Assembly (NCBI RefSeq): GCF_023715245.1
Contig: NZ_JAMBNV010000001.1
Coordinates: 992,001 to 1,056,000 of the forward strand
Direction: 5' to 3'
From: Sporosarcina luteola
GTDB taxonomy: Bacteria; Bacillota; Bacilli; Bacillales_A; Planococcaceae
Length of the DNA stretch: 64,000 nt
Below, one piece after another: positions 35,386-43,798 of the stretch; the stretch's first letter is position 1, and every line of letters begins with the position of its first letter. Both the position numbers and the translations under genes were made by a program. The notes under the pieces are model-generated. The model worked only from the letters and a program-made list of their open reading frames with translations. It did no database searches and was not told where the DNA came from.

Positions 35386-35510
35386 TGGGTTTATGGACGG
35401 AAAATAAAATCCGTTAGGTATGTAACAAATTGATTTGTTATTCGTATAACTGAGTAGTTGGGAAATAAGGTATATGGAAAAAACATCATTTTTCCGGGGG
35501 GAACAACAAT

Positions 35511-35815
35511 ATGGCAACCGATATCATCCTAGCAATAATCTTTGTGATTCCACTGTATGCATTCTTTATTTGGACCTTTAATTGCCCCGAAGATAGTTTT
35601 TTGTTTGGAAAGCGTTGGCAATATCAAGAGGAGCCAGAGGTTTCACCGAATGTTGTCCGTTAGTGAAATTCACCTCTATTGTAGCTATGATTGGTACCCC
35701 TATCATTGTTTTTAGCATCTTATTAAAACCGACTGTATTCGGTCTTGCTTTACTGGCATTTATATTCGTCATTGTTGTTGGTGCGTTTATTATATTTGCT
35801 GGTGAAAATAATTAA
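35511..35815 (+). pseudogene. Frameshifted small membrane protein gene
   Basis: ATG at 35511, behind CCGGGGGGAAC, encodes a membrane helix and FGKRWQYQEEPEVSPNVVR before TAG at 35661-35663. The next frame continues directly with VKFTSIVAMIGTPIIVFSILLK and a second helix to TAA at 35815. Adding one base after 35662 (reading R-Y-V-K-F) restores an uninterrupted protein of about 101 residues with two or three helices. Either the gene is broken, or there is a sequencing error. No slippery homopolymer suggests programmed shifting. Confidence 0.6.
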
Positions 35816-35831
35816 CAAAGGGGACTTTTCT

Positions 35832-36257
35832 TTGCATCCAACAGAATTAATTGAATTGATGATAGTGATTGGAATCTTCATTGTTATTCTATTCGTTTCA
35901 TTCGTTTTTAAGGGCAAGGGCAGAAAGTTCGTTCAGGGATTGGCTATTTTCTTTCTGTTTGCTTTTGGAATCTTTTATTTCGCGCGTCCATATTGGATTG
36001 ATAACCAAATTGAGAAGAAAATTGAGTATGTACAGAAGCACTTAGAAGAACGGTATCCCGAAGAAACGTGGAGTTATAAGAAAGTGCCTCACCGTGAAGC
36101 TGGTTATAAACACCTAAATCCATATTACATAGGTGTGATATTTGAAGCCGAGCCAGAAGTGGAATATCAATATTTTGCTCGTAACAAAGATGATATTATT
36201 CAGGTTGGCTATTCAATTAAAAATGCCTTACAAAGTGATCTATTGCATTTGGAGTGA
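35832..36257 (+). CDS. Membrane-anchored protein of unknown function
   Basis: The product has 141 residues. TTG start at 35832 follows AAAGGGGA right after the frameshifted gene; an in-frame ATG at 35745 lies within that gene. Two membrane helices (about 6-25 and 35-53) precede a soluble domain (IEKKIEYVQKHLEERYPEETWSYKKVPHREAGY). The latter resembles small PepSY-like/DUF3139-type domains, but I cannot assign a family. Probably cotranscribed with the broken gene. Confidence 0.6.
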   Translation: MHPTELIELMIVIGIFIVILFVSFVFKGKGRKFVQGLAIFFLFAFGIFYFARPYWIDNQIEKKIEYVQKHLEERYPEETWSYKKVPHREAGYKHLNPYYIGVIFEAEPEVEYQYFARNKDDIIQVGYSIKNALQSDLLHLE

Positions 36258-36298
36258 GTATCAAATCTTTTCATAACCGAATTGTAATTAGAAGAACA

Positions 36299-36332
36299 AA
36301 AAAGGACTTCAGAAACTAGAAGTCCTTTTTGG
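36299..36332 (+). terminator. Bidirectional terminator
   Basis: AAAGGACTTC (36301-36310) pairs with GAAGTCCTTT (36319-36328), with A's before and T's after, between convergent genes. Confidence 0.8.
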
Positions 36333-36340
36333 GGGTTAAG

Positions 36341-37003
36341 TTACATGATAGTCCAATTCCTATCCTCTGCAATCTGCTTCAAGCGCTCCTCAGGTCTAAC
36401 AGCAACCGGATTCCCGACTAGCTCCAGCACGGGAAGATCGGAATAGCTGTCCCCGTATGCAAAGCTATGTTCCCAGTCGACCTGCTTGCCATCCAGCATC
36501 TCCATGACCTTTTCTGTTTTCCGATTTCCTTGGATATGGTAAATTCCCTTCTGGCTGTCAAATGCGCCATCCTCCGTAAACGGTATGTCGGTTCCGATAA
36601 TCGTATCGAACTCAATGCCTTCCGTCACAGCATGCAATAATGACGTATACGCACCGGATACAAGCATGACATGCATATCATCGTTACGATGCTGTTGAAC
36701 CCTCGCCACAACTTCATCGTTGAAATGCAGCCGCATGCTTTCCTTCATATCCTCAAAATATTGATCAAGCTCGGGTTTTGTTAATGAGTTTAATGCATTT
36801 GCGTAAATTTGCATTGAACCTTCCCTCATTTTAGCTTCCGGAACGATTTTTATTTTGTAACCTATGTATAGTGGGAGAATCCTGCGAAAAAAAGATTTAT
36901 ACTTTGCGCGATGAGTTGGATGCTGTTTTAAATGATCCATCAATAATTGAAAAGTTTCCTTCGAATAAAGCGTTCCGTCAAAATCGAATATCGCAACTTT
37001 CAT
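36341..37003 (-). CDS. HAD-IB family phosphatase
   Basis: The product has 220 residues from ATG 37003, preceded by AGGGGG. Motif I is IFDFDGTLY (5-13), motif II VSGAYTSLLHA, and motifs III/IV AYGDSYSDLPVLELVGNPVAV, as in the phosphoserine phosphatase-like subfamily IB with a small helical cap. Substrate unknown; members of this group act on phosphoserine, lysophosphatidate or other small phosphoesters. Divergent from the RluA-family gene across about 110 bases. Confidence 0.82.
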   Translation of the reverse strand: MKVAIFDFDGTLYSKETFQLLMDHLKQHPTHRAKYKSFFRRILPLYIGYKIKIVPEAKMREGSMQIYANALNSLTKPELDQYFEDMKESMRLHFNDEVVARVQQHRNDDMHVMLVSGAYTSLLHAVTEGIEFDTIIGTDIPFTEDGAFDSQKGIYHIQGNRKTEKVMEMLDGKQVDWEHSFAYGDSYSDLPVLELVGNPVAVRPEERLKQIAEDRNWTIM

Positions 37004-37111
37004 TGTCCATATCCCCCTATTTTGTACAACTACATTTAGTAATGATGATACAGCGTTTGAAATGAAAGGGCAATTTGTGGATAATTGAAGGAGAGAGCGA
37101 GGAGACAAGAC

Positions 37112-38011
37112 ATGCATAAGAATCAAAAGAAGAGAAGGGAAGATTCCTTTCTGTTTTCAGTGAATGAAGAAGCGGAACTATTGCCGTTTTTATTGGAAAA
37201 CATGAAAAAGAACAGCCGAAATTCCGTCAAGTCAATGTTGACGAGAGGGCAGGTCTCCGTTAACGGCAGGGCAGTGACGAAACATAACCATCAACTGCTA
37301 CCTGGACATAAAGTCGAAATCCTTGCGAATAAGGCAGCTTTGAATGAAAGCAAACTGACAGGGTTGGAAATTATTTATGAGGATGACGCGATCATCGTCG
37401 TCGATAAGGAAGCCAGCCTCTTATCGATGGCCGCAAAAGATAAAAACGAAAGAACAGCATTCAGTGAAGTATCCGCTTATGTTAAAAGACAGGATCCAGG
37501 GCAACGGGTCTTTATCGTCCACCGACTGGACCGCGATACGTCAGGTGTCCTCTTATTCGCGAAAAGCGAACAAGTGAAGATTACACTGCAGGATAATTGG
37601 GATGAAATGGTGAAAGAAAGGATCTATACGGCATTAGTTGAAGGGAATGTTCGAAAAGAGTCAGACACGATCAAATCCTGGTTAAAGGAAACGAGGACGT
37701 TCAAAGTCTACTCGAACCCGACAGACAACGGAGGCCAACTGGCCATCACCCACTACCGGAAAATAAAATCGAACCGTCAATATTCATTGCTGGAAGTCAA
37801 ATTGGAAACTGGTCGCAAAAACCAAATCCGTGTGCACATGGAGGAAATTGGACATCCAGTTGTAGGAGACAAAAAGTACGGCTCCACCGTCAATCCAATC
37901 AAAAGGTTGGGCTTGCATGCGACAGCATTAACAATTGTTCATCCTGTATCCAAAGAAATAATGAAATTCAAATCCCAGATTCCATCATCTTTCATCAATA
38001 AATCTTTATAA
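37112..38011 (+). CDS. RluA-family pseudouridine synthase
   Basis: The product has 299 residues. An N-terminal S4-like segment (FLLENMKKNSRNSVKSMLTRGQVSVNGRAV) is followed by the catalytic domain with HRLDRDTSGVLLFAKS, where the Asp is the nucleophile, and RKNQIRVHMEEIGHPVVGDKKYG. It converts uridine to pseudouridine in rRNA or tRNA; the target is not predictable. ATG 37112 has GAGGAGAC at the right distance; the upstream in-frame TTG at 37085 has none. A dispersed repeat copy follows. Confidence 0.88.
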   Translation: MHKNQKKRREDSFLFSVNEEAELLPFLLENMKKNSRNSVKSMLTRGQVSVNGRAVTKHNHQLLPGHKVEILANKAALNESKLTGLEIIYEDDAIIVVDKEASLLSMAAKDKNERTAFSEVSAYVKRQDPGQRVFIVHRLDRDTSGVLLFAKSEQVKITLQDNWDEMVKERIYTALVEGNVRKESDTIKSWLKETRTFKVYSNPTDNGGQLAITHYRKIKSNRQYSLLEVKLETGRKNQIRVHMEEIGHPVVGDKKYGSTVNPIKRLGLHATALTIVHPVSKEIMKFKSQIPSSFINKSL

Positions 38012-38053
38012 GGGCTGTGTTATTTCACTTTGTTTATTTAAAAGAGGTTCGTT

Positions 38054-38213
38054 GATTGTAGCGAAAGGCGTCACGAAGAACGGCTTTTGCGACCAAAAGC
38101 GACCGCGTTGGTAGCACCGAGCAGGCTGCCTTAATTTCCGCAAAGTACGCGGAAATACGGCAAATCGAACTCTACGCTGTTCGATTGGAAAGCGTCCGTC
38201 TACAGCGAAAATC
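38054..38213 (+). repeat. Dispersed structured repeat, copy 2
   Basis: About 160 bases matching the reverse complement of 26621-26804 over most of the length. It holds the hairpins TTTCCGC/GCGGAAA and AATCGAAC/GTTCGATT, and its boundaries carry GTAGCGAAA and CAGCGAAAATC. The minus-strand reading frame through it mirrors a frame in copy 1 because the DNA is repeated; no ribosome site supports translation. Confidence 0.8.
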
Positions 38214-38237
38214 AACAGTGTATCACAACATTGCTTA

Positions 38238-38280
38238 ATGAAAAAAGCTGCCTTGACATTGCGTCAAGGCAGCTTTTCCT
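38238..38280 (-). terminator. Bidirectional terminator at the CotF-like gene end
   Basis: AAAAGCTGCCTTGAC (38243-38257) pairs perfectly with GTCAAGGCAGCTTTT (38263-38277). Confidence 0.85.
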
Positions 38281-38915
38281 TATTGGACCGTATTATTCGG
38301 CATACCTGGCTGACCTACTGTTGCAAAGGCATTTAAAATCGACTGCATATCCTGTTGGGCAAGCTGAGGAACTTGGTAATAATGATGTTTGTTTTGATAA
38401 ATCGACAGCTCATACGCCATCTCAATGCAGTTCGGAACTGAATCTGCCAATACACGTCTGACGACCGGGTTTGTCGATTCTAGAGCAGCCATTGTTTTTG
38501 CACTGGCATTTGTTTTAGCAGATCCAAGAAGAAAGCCGGAAATCATTTCATCATTAATCTCGTTCGCATTTTGCATAGGTTTCTTCGGCTGCGACGGCTT
38601 CATTCCGTAAACAAAATCATTTCCCTGCTTCATTTTGTAGCTGCTAGTCGGATGGGAAGGATCCATGCCTGTCTTGAAACATTCCACTGTTATATTGTAT
38701 TCATCCAAAGTGAAACGGTATTGCCTATCCAAAATATCGAGCAACTCGGGATCTTTAACATGGGGGCGTAAGATCATTGCCTGGTTTAATGAGGCGATAG
38801 CGCCAGAAAGAACTTCATGAACATCGAAAACCTCATGTCCTCCATGGTTCATCTGTGGCGGGACTGTTCCTGTGTGCATATTTTGATGTGTTTCACCGAA
38901 TTGATTTTGCGTCAA
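38280..38915 (-). CDS. CotF-family spore coat protein
   Basis: The product has 211 residues from TTG 38915 behind AAAGGAGG; a longer frame to 38948 would cross this site. Segments such as DVHEVLSGAIASLNQAMILRPHVKDPELLDILDRQ and the C-terminal ADSVPNCIEMAYELSIYQNKHHYYQVPQL (quoted in pieces) are typical of the CotF/YraF/YhcQ-type coat proteins, four-helix proteins deposited in the mother cell. The exact coat or forespore location is unknown. Divergent from yaaH, another spore gene. Confidence 0.8.
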   Translation of the reverse strand: MTQNQFGETHQNMHTGTVPPQMNHGGHEVFDVHEVLSGAIASLNQAMILRPHVKDPELLDILDRQYRFTLDEYNITVECFKTGMDPSHPTSSYKMKQGNDFVYGMKPSQPKKPMQNANEINDEMISGFLLGSAKTNASAKTMAALESTNPVVRRVLADSVPNCIEMAYELSIYQNKHHYYQVPQLAQQDMQSILNAFATVGQPGMPNNTVQ

Positions 38916-39075
38916 AATAGATTTCCTCCTTTTGTAGATGATTTTCAATCGTCAGTAGTATGGCTTCAAAGAGACGGTGTATGCGTGTAAAAATTTCTAA
39001 ACGCGCATAATCCCTTGCCTTTAAAAATAGCATGGGATAAAGGACATTTTGTCAACGAAAGGAAGTGGATCAAAA

Positions 39076-40359
39076 TTGCTGATACATGTCGTGCAACAAG
39101 GGCAAAGTTTATATGGAATCGGGCAAACTTATGGAATCCCTTACGAGGAAATCGCTCAGGCGAATGAGTTGACTAATCCTGCCCGTATTGTTGTTGGGCA
39201 AGCTCTCGTCATTCCAATATCCGGTAGTTATCATTGGGTGCTGCCTGGACAATCATTGTATGTCATTTCCCGATTGTATGGAACGACAGTGGAAGAGCTA
39301 GCCAGGGTCAATGGCATTTCACAAAACAGCATTTTGCATATAGGCCAACGGTTGACTCTTCCTCAAAGAAGGAAACCGGTCATTGATGTTTTTCTTTATG
39401 TGGAACCGAGGGAAGCGATACTTGATGTAATCGTTCAGGAAGTGCGGAACAGAGTAGAAGATTTGACGTATTTAGGGATGTTCAGCTATGAAGCACAACG
39501 GGATGGATCATTGAAGGCACCCCCGATAGATGATATTCCAGAGATTGCCGCACAAGCAGGGACTTTGAATGCGATGGTCATCAGCAACTTGGAGAATTTC
39601 GCATTCAGTGGGGATCTGGCAAATATCTTCTTTACAAATCAAACGGTACAGAACCGATTATTCGAAAATATTGTTCAAACCGCGAAAAGGTTCGGTTTTA
39701 GTGACATTCATTTTGATTTTGAATTTATTAGGCCAGCGGATAGGGAATTGTATAATACATTTCTGAGAAATGCGCGTGCACGCTTCCATCCGGCCGGTTT
39801 AACGTTATCCAGTGCACTGCCTCCTAAATCGAGTCCCGCTCTGACAGGGGTTTATGGCGGCATTGACTTCAAAGCACACGGGGAAATATGTGATTTTGTC
39901 ACATTGATGACGTATGAATGGGGATATTCATATAGTGACCCGCAGCCGGTGAGCCCAATTAATCAAGTGCGTCGAGTTGTTGAATTCGCAGTCAGCCAAA
40001 TTCCACGGGAAAAGATTTTCCTAGGCCAAAATTTATACGGCTATGACTGGACATTCCCGTACCCGCCCGAAACGGGAATTGCGGCAAAAGCCCTTAGTCC
40101 ACAGCAGGCGATCAATCTAGCTATTAGCCAAAATGCGAATATCCAGTATGATGCCACTGCCCAAGCGCCGTTTTTCCTTTATTGGGATAGTAATGGCGTG
40201 CGTCATGACGTCTGGTTCGAAGATGCACGCAGCATCCAAGCTAAATTCAACTTGATAAAGGAATTTAACTTACGTGGAATAATGTATTGGAAGCTAGGAT
40301 TAGCATTCCCCCAAAATTGGCTGCTACTCACTGACAATTTCACAGTCCGAAAGCGATAA
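39076..40359 (+). CDS. yaaH: YaaH/SleL-type spore cortex glycosylase
   Basis: The product has 427 residues, the length of B. subtilis YaaH. Two LysM domains (about 2-47 and 52-95) bind peptidoglycan; the remainder is a glycoside hydrolase 18 domain with FSDIHFDFEF, where Glu216 is the catalytic acid, and the YaaH-type LMTYEWGYSYSDPQPVSP. SleL/YaaH cleaves cortical fragments containing muramic-delta-lactam during germination. TTG start at 39076 follows AAAGGAAGTGG by 7 bases. No signal peptide, as for other YaaH proteins packaged in the coat. Strong terminator behind. Confidence 0.9.
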   Translation: MLIHVVQQGQSLYGIGQTYGIPYEEIAQANELTNPARIVVGQALVIPISGSYHWVLPGQSLYVISRLYGTTVEELARVNGISQNSILHIGQRLTLPQRRKPVIDVFLYVEPREAILDVIVQEVRNRVEDLTYLGMFSYEAQRDGSLKAPPIDDIPEIAAQAGTLNAMVISNLENFAFSGDLANIFFTNQTVQNRLFENIVQTAKRFGFSDIHFDFEFIRPADRELYNTFLRNARARFHPAGLTLSSALPPKSSPALTGVYGGIDFKAHGEICDFVTLMTYEWGYSYSDPQPVSPINQVRRVVEFAVSQIPREKIFLGQNLYGYDWTFPYPPETGIAAKALSPQQAINLAISQNANIQYDATAQAPFFLYWDSNGVRHDVWFEDARSIQAKFNLIKEFNLRGIMYWKLGLAFPQNWLLLTDNFTVRKR

Positions 40360-40363
40360 TTCA

Positions 40364-40405
40364 AAATGAACCATATGTGCAATTTGCACATATGGTTCAT
40401 TTGAT
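40364..40405 (+). terminator. Perfect 18-bp palindromic terminator
   Basis: AAATGAACCATATGTGCA (40364-40381) and its exact complement (40385-40402) around a 3-base loop. It separates yaaH from the convergent small gene; T's are few, so termination may work in both directions weakly. Confidence 0.7.
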
Positions 40406-40414
40406 GGGAAACTG

Positions 40415-40555
40415 TTATTCTTTTGAAATATAATTTATTACGCTTTGGAAAATGTCTACATCCGGATTGATCAACAGAGCAGGTAGGAATGCGAAAGCCA
40501 TTACAATCACTAAATTGGCTCCTATAATGGTGCGCAGTATTTTGCTGAATTTCAT
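40415..40555 (-). CDS. Small 46-residue membrane or secreted protein
   Basis: A short gene on the minus strand: ATG at 40555, preceded by AAAGAGGAGATGG, codes for 46 residues to TAA at 40415. The N-terminus MKFSKILRTIIGANLVIV then continues with a hydrophobic run to AFLPALL, a single membrane helix or signal peptide, and the tail is PDVDIFQSVINYISKE. It lies between the yaaH palindrome and a 313-base gap. No family is recognised; the strong ribosome site and clean ending make it credible. Confidence 0.6.
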   Translation of the reverse strand: MKFSKILRTIIGANLVIVMAFAFLPALLINPDVDIFQSVINYISKE

Positions 40556-40868
40556 AAACCATCTCCTCTTTCTCTTTGTAGTTGTTTTCCAAATCGCAAG
40601 TAACTGGGCTCTTCATAAGCCTACTAATAATCTATGTTCAGAAATATGTAAATGATTTTCTTTTCGTGCGACGAATTTCGACAGAATTACGTAAATTGAC
40701 ACATAATACTAGGATGGACAACAGTAAACAGAAAAAGATGTTGTATATATTCATGATTTCAGTAATACTTGATAAAACGAAGAAACGATTTTGAAATATT
40801 AATTTTCAGGATATCGATAGACACCATACAATGTTTTCTTCGCGATTTATTGAGAAAGGATGAGGCTA
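40556..40868 (+). other. Intergenic region between the small protein and gdhA
   Basis: AT-rich. A TTGACA at about 40697 lacks a matching -10, and TACAAT near 40827 could be the -10 of gdhA (candidate -35 TTTCAG, 17 bases upstream). No gene or repeat is seen. Confidence 0.35.
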
Positions 40869-42248
40869 ATGACAAATATGGAGAACTCCCGAAACAACCG
40901 TAGCCGGGCGAATGACTACGTCCATGAAGTATATGAGTTGGTGAAGAAAAGAAATCCGGATGAAAAGGAATTTTTGCAAGCGACGAGGGAAATTTTCGAT
41001 TCACTTCGACCTGTCTTTGCCCAACATCCTGAATACATTCGGAATGGAATCCTTGAACGTATTACTGAGCCTGAGCGGATCATTTCTTTCCGTGTCGCTT
41101 GGGAAGACGACAAAGGGAAAGTTCATGTCAACCGTGGATATCGCGTGCAATTCAACAGCGACCTCGGTCCATATAAAGGCGGCATCCGCTTCCATCCTTC
41201 CGTGAACAATAGCATTATGAAGTTCCTGGCGTTTGAACAAATTTTCAAAAATGCGCTGACAGGACAGTCGATCGGCGCAGGAAAAGGCGGCTCCGATTTT
41301 GATCCGAAAGGGAAATCCGAGAGGGAAATCATGCGTTTCACGCAAAGCTTCATGACCGAGTTAAGCAAGCATATTGGCCCCGACATTGACGTGCCTGCGG
41401 GAGATATCGGTGTCGGCAAACGGGAAATCGGCTATATGTTTGGTCAGTATAACCGGTTGAAAGGCGGTTACGAGGCGGGAGTCCTGACGGGAAAGGATCC
41501 GAAACATGGCGGTTCGCTTGGAAGAAAAGAAGCGACGGGGTACGGCACCGTCTATTTCGTCGAAGAGATGTTGAATGAAAACGGGCTTTCCTTCAAAGAT
41601 AGCACGGTCGTTGTCTCGGGATCTGGAAATGTATCAACGTATGCTATTGAAAAGGCCCAACAACTTGGAGCGAAAGTCATCGCATGCAGCGACTCTGCCG
41701 GCTATATCTATGATAAAAACGGCATTAATCTCGACACTGTGAAGCAGTTGAAAGAAGTGGAAAACAAACGGATTTGGGAATACACGAAAGAGCATCCGGA
41801 CGCAGAGTACCATGACGATTGTTCGGCAATCTGGTCGATTCCATGCGATATCGCACTTCCTTGCGCAACGCAAAATGAAATCGATGAAATTGCAGCACAT
41901 ATGCTCATTGCTAACGGACTGAAAGCGCTAGGTGAAGGCGCTAATATGCCGTGCAATATTGAAGCGATTGATATTTTTCTCGAAAACAACATCCTTTTTG
42001 CCCCCGCAAAAGCAGCTAATGCAGGAGGAGTAGCTGTTTCTGCAATGGAAATGTCGCAAAACAGCATGCGCCTTGCTTGGACGGAAGAAGAAGTAGACAT
42101 GCGCCTGAAAACGGTCATGGAAAACATCTATACAAGTTGCAAAGACGCTGCTGAACGGTTTGGAAAACCGGGCAATCTTGTCATGGGCGCCAACATTGCA
42201 GGCTTCCTGAAAGTTGCAGATGCGATGGTGGCACACGGAATAAGATGA
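40869..42248 (+). CDS. gdhA: NADP-type glutamate dehydrogenase
   Basis: The product has 459 residues, the length of hexameric NADP-specific GdhA and longer than the 424-residue RocG/GudB type. The active-site motifs GPYKGGIRFHPSVN and GAGKGGSDFDPKG, the GDIGVGKREIGYMFGQY segment and the nucleotide fold VVVSGSGNVSTYAIEKA are intact. It assimilates ammonia onto 2-oxoglutarate. ATG 40869 is chosen over 40860 for its spacing from AAAGGATGAGG. Monocistronic with a terminator. Confidence 0.93.
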   Translation: MTNMENSRNNRSRANDYVHEVYELVKKRNPDEKEFLQATREIFDSLRPVFAQHPEYIRNGILERITEPERIISFRVAWEDDKGKVHVNRGYRVQFNSDLGPYKGGIRFHPSVNNSIMKFLAFEQIFKNALTGQSIGAGKGGSDFDPKGKSEREIMRFTQSFMTELSKHIGPDIDVPAGDIGVGKREIGYMFGQYNRLKGGYEAGVLTGKDPKHGGSLGRKEATGYGTVYFVEEMLNENGLSFKDSTVVVSGSGNVSTYAIEKAQQLGAKVIACSDSAGYIYDKNGINLDTVKQLKEVENKRIWEYTKEHPDAEYHDDCSAIWSIPCDIALPCATQNEIDEIAAHMLIANGLKALGEGANMPCNIEAIDIFLENNILFAPAKAANAGGVAVSAMEMSQNSMRLAWTEEEVDMRLKTVMENIYTSCKDAAERFGKPGNLVMGANIAGFLKVADAMVAHGIR

Positions 42249-42255
42249 TTAGTAG

Positions 42256-42295
42256 AAACTACCTTACAACAGAATGTGAGGTAGTTTTTTTCATT
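42256..42295 (+). terminator. Terminator of gdhA
   Basis: AAACTACCTTACA (42256-42268) pairs with TGTGAGGTAGTTT (42275-42287) with one G-U, then T's. Confidence 0.8.
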
Positions 42296-42323
42296 CCGGA
42301 AATTAATTTTTCATTCAAATCTA

Positions 42324-42382
42324 TTGATATTCAAATTATATGTGGTATTATAAAAATACATAAAGATGAATAAAGATACAGA
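42324..42382 (+). promoter_or_regulatory. argG promoter with ARG box
   Basis: TTGATA (42324-42329), 16 bases, TATTAT (42346-42351). Just downstream ATGAATAAAGATACAGA (42366-42382) closely resembles the Bacillus ARG box bound by AhrC/ArgR, so arginine repression is likely. Confidence 0.6.
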
Positions 42383-42407
42383 GTGATTTATAGAGGAGGA
42401 TAAATGT

Positions 42408-43616
42408 ATGGGAAATAAAAAAGTCATTTTAGCGTATTCTGGTGGTCTAGATACTTCGGTGGCAGTACAGTGGTTGACGGATAAAGGGTATGATGTGGTT
42501 GCTTGCTGCTTGGATGTCGGTGAAGGGAAAGACTTGCACTTCATCCAACAGAAAGCGCTGCAAGTCGGTGCGGTAAACAGTTATGTCATCGATGCGAAAG
42601 AGGAGTTTGCGCAGGAGTATGCATTGCTTGCTTTACAGGCTCGCACATATTACGAAGACAAATATCCTCTCGTATCGGCGCTTTCCCGTCCTTTGATTTC
42701 CAAGAAGCTTGTCGAAGTGGCGCATAAGGAAAATGCGACTGCGGTAGCCCATGGCTGTACGGGGAAAGGGAATGACCAGGTGCGTTTCGAAGTGGCAATC
42801 AAAGCACTTGACCCGTCACTAGAAGTCATTGCACCTGTCCGTGAATGGAGTTGGTCGCGTGAAGAGGAGATCGCTTACGCGAAAGAGAAGAATATCCCGA
42901 TTCCAATTGATCTAGACAGCCCTTATTCCATCGACCAGAATTTATGGGGCCGAAGCAATGAATGCGGCATTCTGGAAGACCCATGGGCGGCGCCGCCTGA
43001 AGAGGCATTCGGTTTGACAGTATCGATTGAAGAAGCACCAGATAAACCGGATGTCATTGAAATCGAATTTGAAAAAGGGGTTCCGGTTAGTATTGACGGT
43101 AAACAATACCCATTGAGTGAACTGATTTTGAAGTTGAATGAAGTTGCTGGAAAGCACGGTGTTGGAAGAATTGACCACGTCGAAAACCGTCTCGTCGGCA
43201 TCAAATCACGTGAAGTGTATGAATGTCCAGGTGCTGTCACATTGCTGAAAGCGCATAAGGAATTGGAAGATATCACGCTCGTAAAAGATGTCGCCCACTT
43301 CAAGCCTCTCGTTTCACAAAAGCTCAGTGAACTGATCTATAACGGCTTATGGTTCTCGCCATTGCGAAATGCGTTGGAAGCATTCGTCAAAGAGACGCAG
43401 CAATACGTCAATGGGGTTGTCCGTGTGAAATTATTCAAAGGGCATGCAATCGTCGAAGGCAGAAAATCAGCGAACTCCCTTTACGACGAAAAATTGGCGA
43501 CGTATACGTCAGATGACGAATTCGACCAATCGGCAGCTGTTGGCTTCATACAATTATGGGGTCTGCCAACAGAGGTCCATAGCTCAGTGAATAAAAAGCA
43601 AAAAGTGAAGAACTGA
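42408..43616 (+). CDS. argG: Argininosuccinate synthase
   Basis: The product has 402 residues. It condenses citrulline and aspartate with ATP. The N-terminal ATP-pyrophosphatase loop is [12 protein letters not shown] (9-20), with [14 protein letters not shown] and [18 protein letters not shown] downstream as in all ArgG proteins. ATG follows GAGGAGGA. An ARG-box-like site lies in the leader. The usual partner argH does not follow; a terminator begins 6 bases after the stop. Confidence 0.95.
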   Translation: MGNKKVILAYSGGLDTSVAVQWLTDKGYDVVACCLDVGEGKDLHFIQQKALQVGAVNSYVIDAKEEFAQEYALLALQARTYYEDKYPLVSALSRPLISKKLVEVAHKENATAVAHGCTGKGNDQVRFEVAIKALDPSLEVIAPVREWSWSREEEIAYAKEKNIPIPIDLDSPYSIDQNLWGRSNECGILEDPWAAPPEEAFGLTVSIEEAPDKPDVIEIEFEKGVPVSIDGKQYPLSELILKLNEVAGKHGVGRIDHVENRLVGIKSREVYECPGAVTLLKAHKELEDITLVKDVAHFKPLVSQKLSELIYNGLWFSPLRNALEAFVKETQQYVNGVVRVKLFKGHAIVEGRKSANSLYDEKLATYTSDDEFDQSAAVGFIQLWGLPTEVHSSVNKKQKVKN

Positions 43617-43622
43617 TGTACC

Positions 43623-43656
43623 AAGCCTTCTGCAGAAAAATGCAGAAGGCTTTTTA
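43623..43656 (+). terminator. Terminator of argG
   Basis: AAGCCTTCTGCA (43623-43634) pairs perfectly with TGCAGAAGGCTT (43641-43652), then TTT. Confidence 0.85.
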
Positions 43657-43659
43657 ATG

Positions 43660-43676
43660 AGTAGTAAATAACTACT
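43660..43676 (+). promoter_or_regulatory. Inverted repeat, possible operator
   Basis: AGTAGT-AAATA-ACTACT, perfect arms, just after the argG terminator and about 120 bases before the ABC operon start. Confidence 0.35.
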
Positions 43677-43798
43677 AAACTTGCTGACTAGATATTACTA
43701 ATCAATTTACGAAATAAGGAACATTTATCCTTTTGTTGTAGTAAAATTTGTATGAGATTACCAATCTTTGAAGATATTTTTGATGGGGAGGAAATTCA

